A stretch of 28,811 nt of DNA from Tissierellales bacterium (GTDB lineage: Bacteria; Bacillota; Clostridia; Tissierellales; JASKZW01): NCBI GenBank assembly GCA_030152145.1, contig JASLIL010000007.1:1-28811 (forward strand), given 5' to 3'. Of this stretch, positions 1-6,115 are shown in pieces. Each line of letters begins with the position of its first letter. Within the stretch, counting starts at the first letter, position 1. The translations under genes and the position numbers were made by a program. Under the pieces are notes generated by a model. The model did not search any database. It was given only the letters and a program-made list of their open reading frames with translations, and was not told the DNA's origin.

Positions 1-31
1 AAAACACCAAAATTAATTTTGGTGTTTTTTT
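1..31. terminator. bidirectional intrinsic terminator
   Basis: Positions 1-28 form a perfect palindrome centred between 14 and 15, so either strand folds into a hairpin. A T-run follows on the plus strand (25-31). It lies 11 bases beyond the stop of the minus-strand DUF2207 gene and most likely terminates it. The window edge cuts off whatever lies on the other side. Confidence 0.8.
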
Positions 32-41
32 GTTTGGAATT

Positions 42-1754
42 TTAGAAACCACCGGCACCTCCGCCACCAGTACCTCCACCACCTCCAGAGCTAAAGGAAC
101 CTCCTCCGCCAAAGCCAGAGCTTGTACTAGTGCTGGTCATAGAAGATGTAAGGGTGTTTTGGCCATAATGTCCAGGCATAAAGAACCAGTAAGGCCAGCT
201 TCCCTTATCATAGTCAAGGTCCTTCTTAAATTTCGATAAAAGTCCAAAAGATAGGCCTAGGGATGTGGCATAAAGTAGGATTCTAGGATTATCCACCCTC
301 TTATGTCCTTTTTTTATGTCCTTCTTAAGGTTTTTAAAGTAGATCTTAATTGCATAAGCCTTATCGGAAGGTCTATTGGCTAGAACTATGGCCATAATAA
401 AGTTTAGGCCACTTAAGGCTATGCTAAGGGCCATAAAGATCAGGGATCCTCCCAGTCCAAAGACAAGGCTGGCAATAAATCCTGCCATAGATAGAATAGC
501 TATAAAGCTTCCGCTGGCTATACGACTTCTGTCTTTTAAGTTCATCTCTTTCATATCCCTATCTAGGGCCTTAGTATAATCTGTAAAGAAAGTTTGAAAC
601 TTCAGCGGGTTTTTCATCTGGTAGTTATGGATTTCCTCTGTAGTAACCCTGTCACTCTTTAGATCCTTAAAGAGGAAGTTCATTAAAACTTTCTCATGAC
701 CCAGTAGGGGAAGATCCTTATCCTTCCTTATAAAGCAGATGTTCTCCAAGTCTTTATCATGGGAACTAGGCTTATAGGTACCCTGGTTTTCCATGGATAT
801 AAGGCCTCTGTCAGCCAGGTCATATAGGCTTAAAATAGCTGTAGACAGGCTGGGGCCAGGAAAGTTTAAGAGGGATACTATAGCAGGAGCTAGGTTTAAA
901 AAATCCTCATCTCTGTATCTTTCAAGGTCATAGGGATCTCTCCTATCTAATCTAATTAAGATAGCGGTCAGGGCCAAGAGTCCTAGAAAGGTAATTACTT
1001 GCTGGGACTTTAGCTTGCCCCTAGACTCCTCAACTTCAGCCAGGCTTTTTTCCCTAGCCAGTATGGTCTCCAGCCTATTCTCATCAACTAAATTTTTGTT
1101 GGCTGCTAGACTAAGAGGATCCATAAGAATCCTAGCTTCTATCATAGTAGCGGCTGGTAGGTCCCTTGCAGTAACCTTAACATAATCATCCTCAAAATTT
1201 ATTTTGGCCTGTCTATAGCCATGGCCAAAAATCTTAAGGTCATCTATCTTCATGTCAGGACTATAGATCTTAATCATCAAATTTTTTACAGGAGTAGAAT
1301 TGCTTTCACCTATAAACTTGTGATTAAAGTTGGCTACATCCCTGTAGTTTGTAACTATGTTTTTTAAATCATATTCAAGTCTGAAAGTTTTCTTTTCATC
1401 CTTGGACTTGGAGTAAATTTTAAAGACTGTAGAATCCTTTTGAAGAATTTCATACTGACTGTCCCTAGGACTATCCTTAGCCTCCTCAAGGGCCATGGTT
1501 TTTCCGTCAACCAGCTGATAGATTTTAACCCTATCAAGATCCTTAGGAGACAGATCCAAGTCCCTAAAAACTCCATTAAAGGAATCTTCAAAATCAAAAG
1601 TGATGTCTTCCCTTACTCTTAGAGAGCCATCCTCTAAAATTTTTGCATCTATCTTCCAATTACTTATTTCCAGGCTTTCTCCATAGGCACTAGTGGAGAA
1701 AAAGACCAGGAGGGCAAAGATTATTAGAGAAATTTTATTCTTAAATATTTTCAT
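42..1754 (-). CDS. DUF2207 family membrane protein
   Basis: A 570-residue exported membrane protein of the DUF2207 family, whose biochemical role is unknown. A signal peptide covers about residues 5-24. An extracytoplasmic beta-rich domain follows to about 240, one membrane helix lies near 253-267, and a soluble segment runs to about 410. A helical membrane pair sits at about 414-434 and 436-459. The protein ends in an extreme glycine/serine tail from about 545, a hallmark of this family that may be flexible or aid membrane targeting. The start has an AAGGAAGTGA ribosome site 5-6 bases upstream. The gene is divergent from birA and shares its promoter region. The family call rests on overall architecture and the Gly-rich end; no catalytic motif was recognised. 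Confidence 0.82.
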   Translation of the reverse strand: MKIFKNKISLIIFALLVFFSTSAYGESLEISNWKIDAKILEDGSLRVREDITFDFEDSFNGVFRDLDLSPKDLDRVKIYQLVDGKTMALEEAKDSPRDSQYEILQKDSTVFKIYSKSKDEKKTFRLEYDLKNIVTNYRDVANFNHKFIGESNSTPVKNLMIKIYSPDMKIDDLKIFGHGYRQAKINFEDDYVKVTARDLPAATMIEARILMDPLSLAANKNLVDENRLETILAREKSLAEVEESRGKLKSQQVITFLGLLALTAILIRLDRRDPYDLERYRDEDFLNLAPAIVSLLNFPGPSLSTAILSLYDLADRGLISMENQGTYKPSSHDKDLENICFIRKDKDLPLLGHEKVLMNFLFKDLKSDRVTTEEIHNYQMKNPLKFQTFFTDYTKALDRDMKEMNLKDRSRIASGSFIAILSMAGFIASLVFGLGGSLIFMALSIALSGLNFIMAIVLANRPSDKAYAIKIYFKNLKKDIKKGHKRVDNPRILLYATSLGLSFGLLSKFKKDLDYDKGSWPYWFFMPGHYGQNTLTSSMTSTSTSSGFGGGGSFSSGGGGGTGGGGAGGF

Positions 1755-1782
1755 AGACTCACTTCCTTTTATTGTATTTAAT

Positions 1783-1818
1783 CTTATTATATAATAAGGA
1801 CAGGAGAAATTATATAAT
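1783..1818. promoter_or_regulatory. divergent promoter region with 16-bp palindrome
   Basis: Positions 1783-1798 read CTTATTATATAATAAG, a perfect 16-base palindrome that contains TATAAT on both strands (1790-1795 plus, 1786-1791 minus). Its core ATTATATAAT recurs at 1809-1818, 23 bases downstream. The palindrome lies between the starts of the minus-strand DUF2207 gene and birA, so it can supply back-to-back -10 boxes or bind a dimeric regulator. No good -35 box was found at normal spacing. Confidence 0.5.
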
Positions 1819-1837
1819 ATTAAAAAGGAGTTTTTTT

Positions 1838-2815
1838 ATGAAGGATAGGTTGCTAAAGCTATTAAAAACTTCAGAGGATTGTATATCTGGAGAAAAGGTT
1901 AGCAGGGACTTTGAGGTTAGCCGTACCTACATATGGAAGTTAATAAACGAGCTAAGGGAAGAAGGCTACCAGATAGAGTCTGTAGCAAGAAAGGGCTATA
2001 GATTGAAATCTAGCCCAGATATATTGAGTTTAGCAGAGCTAGAGACCTATTTAAAGACAGCTACTATGGGTAGGCAGATAGATTATTTTGAAAGAATAGA
2101 CTCAACTAATAAGTATGGGAAAACCCATGCCAACAGCCTGGAGGAAGGCCATGTAATAGTGGCAGAAGAGCAGACAGAGGGCAGGGGGAGACTGGGTAGA
2201 AGCTGGATATCAAATGACAGGAAGGGTCTTTACTTTTCCCTTATATTAAAACCAGACCTACCACCAGTAAAGGCTTCAAAGTTAACCCTAATAGGAGCTG
2301 CAGCTGTAGTAAGGGGACTTTTAGACCAGGGGGTAGAAAGTTTTATAAAGTGGCCCAATGACATAATAGTTGATGGGAAAAAGGTTTGTGGGATTTTAAC
2401 AGAGCTAAGCTGCGAACTTGACATGGTAAACTACATTGTTATGGGCATAGGTATTAACATAAGACAGGCCAAGGAAGATTTTGGGGGAGAACTAGAGGCA
2501 AAGGCTGGATCCATTGAATCTATTTTAGACCTTAAGATCAATAGGCAGAAGCTATTGGCTTCTATCCTAAACTACTTTGAAATTCTCTACTATGACTATG
2601 TAATAAGGGATGATTTTTCAGCCAGTTTAAAAGTAGCCAGGGAAAGGTCTATCTTAATAGGAAGAGAGGTCTATCTTTTGACCAAGGACAAGAAAACCCT
2701 GGCTAAGGTTCTAGATATAAGTGACCAGGGAGAACTGGAAGTTTTAGTTGATGGCCAGAAAAAAACCATCTACACAGGAGAAGTTTCTATAAGAGGATTA
2801 GACGGATATATCTAG
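1838..2815 (+). CDS. birA: bifunctional biotin--[acetyl-CoA-carboxylase] ligase / biotin repressor
   Basis: Joins biotin to AMP and then to the lysine of biotin carboxyl carrier domains; an N-terminal winged helix makes it a likely biotin-responsive repressor. The 325-residue protein has the helix-turn-helix at about residues 15-60. The ligase core follows, with the biotin/ATP loop GRGRLGRSW and the conserved KWPND motif, then a small C-terminal SH3-like domain. I chose the ATG at 1838 over the in-frame TTG at 1772 because AAGGAG lies seven bases before it and the extra 22 residues do not resemble the family. No biotin synthesis or uptake gene is adjacent, and I saw no classic biotin operator. 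Confidence 0.93.
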   Translation: MKDRLLKLLKTSEDCISGEKVSRDFEVSRTYIWKLINELREEGYQIESVARKGYRLKSSPDILSLAELETYLKTATMGRQIDYFERIDSTNKYGKTHANSLEEGHVIVAEEQTEGRGRLGRSWISNDRKGLYFSLILKPDLPPVKASKLTLIGAAAVVRGLLDQGVESFIKWPNDIIVDGKKVCGILTELSCELDMVNYIVMGIGINIRQAKEDFGGELEAKAGSIESILDLKINRQKLLASILNYFEILYYDYVIRDDFSASLKVARERSILIGREVYLLTKDKKTLAKVLDISDQGELEVLVDGQKKTIYTGEVSIRGLDGYI

Positions 2816-2884
2816 ACTGAAGTCAATCTTCTTATTTATAGATAGGTAAAACTTGCAAAAAATAAGTTTTAAGAGGAAATAATA

Positions 2885-2983
2885 GGACTAAGGAAGGGCT
2901 TTTTGCATAAGACCTAGATGTAGATTGCAACCCATGAATAGTTTAGCCTAAGATACTGCAAAGAGATGAATAAAAATTAGTCC
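2885..2983 (+). ncRNA. candidate structured RNA element
   Basis: GGACTAA at 2885-2891 pairs with TTAGTCC at 2977-2983. Inside it, CTTTTTGCA at 2899-2907 pairs with TGCAAAGAG at 2957-2965, with one G-U wobble. This gives two coaxial helices around a loop of about 49 bases. I do not recognise any known riboswitch or small RNA consensus, and no dedicated promoter or terminator was found. It could be chance pairing in A/T-rich DNA. Confidence 0.22.
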
Positions 2984-3147
2984 AGAGTATAATTACAAGG
3001 CCCTAAGTTTTATGGAAAATATAGGATAAAAAACCTTGGAAGCTATAAAATAAATATTGTGAAAAATAATTTTTAAAAGCCCCATAGTCTATGGCATAAA
3101 TACCTAATTAGAGGCTAATATTCAGTTTATTTCTACTATTTAAAACA

Positions 3148-3182
3148 TTGGTAAAATAGTGAAATTTGATATATAATATATC
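3148..3182 (+). promoter_or_regulatory. sigma-A-type promoter of the EamA gene
   Basis: TTGGTA (3148-3153) and TATAAT (3172-3177) are separated by 18 bases. The -10 box sits inside the near-palindrome GATATATAATATATC (3168-3182), which could also bind a repressor. The start codon is at 3208. Confidence 0.6.
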
Positions 3183-3207
3183 ATAGCACTAGAGAAGGAG
3201 GTATTAT

Positions 3208-4134
3208 ATGAAGACAAAACAGAATAGATATGCAAATCTGGCCTTGGTCTTGGTAGCCTTTGTTTGGGGAAGTGGTTTTGTAGTTACTAAGGGAGCCTTA
3301 AACCACATTACACCCTACTATCTTCTATGCTATAGATTCTTTATATCAGTATTGATCTTAGGAATAGCATTTCGCAAGAAGTTAAAGGGGCTTAACAAGC
3401 AGAACTTAAAGGGTGGATTTGTAATAGGGACTTTTATGTTCCTTGGCTTTGCTACTCAAACTGTTGGATTAGACTATACAACAGCTAGCAAGCAGGCTTT
3501 TATAACTGCATCAAGTGTAGTTATGGTACCCTTTGTTGCCTGGGCAACTATGAAGAGGAAACCAGATAAATTTGACCTAATAGGAGCCTTATTTTGCTTT
3601 TTAGGCGTAGGTATAATAAGTTTATCAGATGAATTAACCCTGGGTTATGGTGAGATTTTATCCTTAATAGGAGCTTTTTGCTTTGCATTACATACAGTTT
3701 CCATAGCCTACTATACAAGAAAGAATGATCCTATTCTTTTATCTATGATACAGATGTTTGTATCGGGAATATATGCACTTATATGTGCAGTTACCATGGA
3801 AGGAGCTTTTATACCCTTAAATAAGGTAACGGCTATACCTATATTGTACCTAGCTATATTTAGTACCTTTATAGCCTTTTCAGTACAAAATGTTGCTCAA
3901 AAGCATACATCACCAACTAGTGCAGCTATGATCTTAAGTCTAGAGGCAGTTTTTGGAACAGCCTTGGCACTGGTAGTTTTAGATGAGCCATTTACTCTAA
4001 GAATGTTTATAGGCTTTACCTTGGTCTTCTGTGCCATAATGGTAACAGAAACAAAGTTAAAGTTTTTAAGTAAGAATTCCGATAAGAGTGGGAAGAAAAG
4101 TAAGGGAAAAAATTTAAACGAAAAAAAAGCCTAA
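3208..4134 (+). CDS. EamA/DMT-family transporter
   Basis: A 308-residue inner-membrane protein of the drug/metabolite transporter superfamily, with about ten predicted membrane helices in two EamA repeats (roughly residues 10-140 and 150-280). The N-terminal VWGSGFV segment and the acidic/Pro LDEPFT segment before the last helix pair are typical of this family. Members export amino acids, nucleosides or toxic metabolites, but the substrate cannot be read from sequence. The C-terminus is an unusually lysine-rich tail of about 25 residues. An AAGGAGGT site precedes the ATG. Its stop codon lies inside the stem of the terminator shared with the convergent neighbour. Confidence 0.85.
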   Translation: MKTKQNRYANLALVLVAFVWGSGFVVTKGALNHITPYYLLCYRFFISVLILGIAFRKKLKGLNKQNLKGGFVIGTFMFLGFATQTVGLDYTTASKQAFITASSVVMVPFVAWATMKRKPDKFDLIGALFCFLGVGIISLSDELTLGYGEILSLIGAFCFALHTVSIAYYTRKNDPILLSMIQMFVSGIYALICAVTMEGAFIPLNKVTAIPILYLAIFSTFIAFSVQNVAQKHTSPTSAAMILSLEAVFGTALALVVLDEPFTLRMFIGFTLVFCAIMVTETKLKFLSKNSDKSGKKSKGKNLNEKKA

Positions 4135-4151
4135 GGAAACTTAGGCTTTTA
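4121..4151. terminator. shared bidirectional terminator
   Basis: AAAAGCCTAAG (4125-4135) and CTTAGGCTTTT (4140-4150) form an 11-pair stem around a GAAA loop, flanked by an A-run and a T-run, so it works in both directions. The stem contains the EamA stop (4132-4134) and touches the stop of the opposing TIM-barrel gene (4149-4151). Confidence 0.9.
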
Positions 4152-4862
4152 TTTATGGTCATCGTCTTCTTGCTTGTCTCTGTAATTGTCCATTATACCT
4201 GAAAAAATCTTGGCTGATGTAGGAGGAGTGTAGGTAATGGCATTGGCTCCTGCACGTATAGTAGCTTCTATGGACTCATTAGTTGGTCCACCAGTAGCTA
4301 TAATAGGTACTTCAGGTCCTACTTCATCTCTGATCTTCTGAACTATTCTAGTAGTATCTGCCCCACCTGATACATTTAAGATTCTAGCTCCAGCCTCCAA
4401 CTTTGACTTGTAGTCATCATACTCGGAAACAACTGTGGCTATTATAGGTATGTCAATTCTATTGTACATCTTGCTAATAACATCTGGGTGGGTTGGAGCA
4501 TTTACAACAACACCATAGGCCCCCATAAGTTCAGCCTGTAGGGCTATGTCCACAGATCTTTTACCAGTAGTTAAGCCTCCACCAACACCTGCAAATACAG
4601 GAACTGGAGCTACTTCTAGTATAGCCTGAGTTATGGATAGTTGAGGAGTGAAAGGATAGACCGCAATAATAGAGTTGGCATTGGTATTTTTTATAATAGC
4701 TACATCTGTAGAGAAGAGCAGTGATTTTATTCTCGTACCAAAGATCTTAATTCCACTAGCCTTGTAGATAGCTTCAGGAACTTCTATTATACGACTTCTA
4801 AGCTTTGAGGTAATTTCCGGAATATACTTCCCATCCTTAGGTTGTTTATTTTGTTCTGTCAT
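4149..4862 (-). CDS. conserved TIM-barrel protein of unknown function
   Basis: This 237-residue protein reads as a complete small beta/alpha barrel. Glycine-rich loops GVGGGLTTGK (about 90-99), LNVSGGAD and IATGGPTNES lie at barrel-strand ends and would fit a phosphate-binding site like those of indole-glycerol-phosphate synthase, NanE epimerase or KDPG aldolase families. Similar proteins in clostridia are, from memory, labelled only 'hydrolase' or 'beta/alpha barrel protein', so I assign no reaction. It has no signal peptide and should be cytosolic. The ribosome site AGGAGGT is strong, and a TATAAT -10 on the minus strand lies at 4895-4900. It is divergent from the DUF1538-PII operon, which need not imply a shared function. 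Confidence 0.75.
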   Translation of the reverse strand: MTEQNKQPKDGKYIPEITSKLRSRIIEVPEAIYKASGIKIFGTRIKSLLFSTDVAIIKNTNANSIIAVYPFTPQLSITQAILEVAPVPVFAGVGGGLTTGKRSVDIALQAELMGAYGVVVNAPTHPDVISKMYNRIDIPIIATVVSEYDDYKSKLEAGARILNVSGGADTTRIVQKIRDEVGPEVPIIATGGPTNESIEATIRAGANAITYTPPTSAKIFSGIMDNYRDKQEDDDHK

Positions 4863-4937
4863 TTAAAACACCTCCTATTAAGTAATCATATCTAATTATA
4901 CCCTTAATTTAAGTATATTAATATATTTTAAATGAAA

Positions 4938-4993
4938 GTAGAAAAAATACAATATACTTTATTAATTTTTTTCTACATATTATATAGTATAAT
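4938..4993 (+). promoter_or_regulatory. promoter region of the DUF1538-PII operon
   Basis: A TATAAT -10 lies at 4988-4993, 35 bases before the start at 5028. No clear -35 is present at 17-base spacing. Just upstream, GTAGAAAAAAT (4938-4948) and ATTTTTTTCTAC (about 4965-4976) form an inverted repeat that may bind a regulator. Poor -35 quality would fit an activated promoter. Confidence 0.4.
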
Positions 4994-5027
4994 AGAATTA
5001 GTACACATTATAGAAGGGGGACAAAGT

Positions 5028-5729
5028 ATGAAGATATTAGAAAGTTTAGGTGCGATATGGGAAACCTTTAGCAGTATAATACCATTAACTGCCGCCCTTG
5101 TATTTGTTCAGCTAGTGATCCTTAGAAAGCCTATGGAGAACATAGGGCAGTTTATACTTGGGATACTACTAAGTGGATTTGGTCTACACTTTTTCCTAAA
5201 GGGTGTTAACCTAAGTCTTATTCCGCTGGGAGATACAGTGGGAGAAAACCTAGTAGTTATAGACAGCAAGCTTGTAATAGTCCTTATAGCCTTTGTAGTA
5301 GGCTACTTTGGAACACTAGTAGAACCAGCACTTAAAACTCTAGCCTTAGAAGTAGAAGAAATAACAATCGGTGCAATACCAAACAAGCTATTGATCCATG
5401 CTGTAGCCATTGGATTTGGTTTGGGAATGGGTATAGGAATATTTAGGATCCTTAACAATATATCCTACTTTAAGATAATTATGCCCCTTTTGGGAATAAT
5501 AATGCTACTGATGGTTTTTGCTCCAGCAGAATTTAGGGCTATAGCCATGGATTCAGCCAGTGCAACAACTGGACCAGTAAACATACCCTTAAATATGGCT
5601 CTTGCCATAGGGCTTGCAAATATTGTTCAACACGCCGATCCGCTCTTGTCAGGATTTGGTATAATAGGCTTAACATCCATAGGAGCTGTTATATCAGTTT
5701 TATCCCTTGGAATATTAACTACAATATAA
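5028..5729 (+). CDS. DUF1538 domain membrane protein (single-domain form)
   Basis: A 233-residue polytopic protein with about six or seven hydrophobic helices, which I place in DUF1538, a family of putative membrane transporters. Recognisable blocks are VFVQLVILRKP near the start, GTLVEPAL near 100-107, and the late FAPAEFRAIAMDSASATTGP stretch near 165-184. Many family members, as I recall them, carry two such domains or occur as two adjacent genes; here there is one. The ATG at 5028 is chosen over the in-frame ATG at 4932 because GAAGGGGG precedes it and the longer form would run through the promoter. The PII-like gene starts 13 bases after its stop, so the two are co-transcribed. The transported substrate is unknown. 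Confidence 0.78.
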   Translation: MKILESLGAIWETFSSIIPLTAALVFVQLVILRKPMENIGQFILGILLSGFGLHFFLKGVNLSLIPLGDTVGENLVVIDSKLVIVLIAFVVGYFGTLVEPALKTLALEVEEITIGAIPNKLLIHAVAIGFGLGMGIGIFRILNNISYFKIIMPLLGIIMLLMVFAPAEFRAIAMDSASATTGPVNIPLNMALAIGLANIVQHADPLLSGFGIIGLTSIGAVISVLSLGILTTI

Positions 5730-5742
5730 TAGGAGGTAGAGT

Positions 5743-6084
5743 ATGATAGAAATAAAGTGCATTGTAGCAATTGTAGAAAGGGGAAAGGCCGACTATATAG
5801 TAGACAAGGCAAAAGCAGTAGGAGCTACAGGTGCAACAATTGTATATGGAAGAGGAACAGGTGAAAGTGAAGCCCTGAAGTTCTTTAATTTAAATATAGA
5901 TGCTTCAAAGGAAATAATAATTATTTTAAGCGAGAAGTCTAAATTTAAACCTATATATAAGAAGATAGTAGAGGTAGGAAAACTAGACCAACCAGGCACA
6001 GGAATTATATTTACAGTTCCCATAAAAAATCTGGTAGGCCTTCACCATAGAGAAGAAATAGAAGATCTTCTGGAAGAAGAATAG
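5743..6084 (+). CDS. PII-like (GlnB-family-fold) signalling protein
   Basis: A 113-residue ferredoxin-like PII homologue, probably a trimer that binds a nucleotide or small metabolite and docks on the membrane protein encoded just upstream, as GlnK does on AmtB. The strand-helix-strand pattern, the YGRGTGES segment at the base of the T-loop and the C-terminal IIFTVPIKNLVGLHHRE match PII (canonical version: IFV.P...RIRTGE). The T-loop is much shorter than in GlnB/GlnK and lacks the uridylylated Tyr. The B-loop reads GKLDQPGTG in place of TGKIGDG, so ATP/2-oxoglutarate sensing may be altered. An AGGAGG site seven bases before the ATG and the shared terminator mark the operon's end. Confidence 0.85.
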   Translation: MIEIKCIVAIVERGKADYIVDKAKAVGATGATIVYGRGTGESEALKFFNLNIDASKEIIIILSEKSKFKPIYKKIVEVGKLDQPGTGIIFTVPIKNLVGLHHREEIEDLLEEE

Positions 6085-6115
6085 AAAAAAAGCTGTCTGA
6101 GGACAGCTTTTTTTA
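6085..6115. terminator. shared bidirectional terminator
   Basis: AGCTGTC (6091-6097) and GACAGCT (6102-6108) pair around a TGAG loop, extended by A-T pairs, with an A-run before and a T-run after. It lies between the PII-like gene and the convergent mprF gene; the mprF stop (6113-6115) lies in the T-run. Confidence 0.9.

Larger units (their letters stand above)
2816..3207. other. 392-base intergenic region with several inverted repeats
   Basis: There is no credible coding sequence here. It holds a small hairpin (AAAACTT 2848-2854 with AAGTTTT 2864-2870), a nested pair of helices at 2885-2983, CCATAG/CTATGG near 3081-3095, and a long-range pairing of TTAGCCT (2943-2949) with AGGCTAA (3112-3118). 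There is no strong T-run after birA. The EamA promoter occupies the right end. Confidence 0.5.

Noticed and set aside
1772..1837. Longer N-terminus for birA starting at TTG
   Set aside because: It would run through the promoter and palindrome; a strong AAGGAG precedes the ATG at 1838.
2816..3207. T-box, cobalamin or SAM riboswitch in the birA-EamA gap
   Set aside because: None of the conserved cores, such as the T-box AGGGTGG element or the B12 box, is present.
4932..5027. Longer N-terminus for the DUF1538 protein
   Set aside because: It has no ribosome site and overlaps the TATAAT and inverted repeat; GAAGGGGG before 5028 decides the start.
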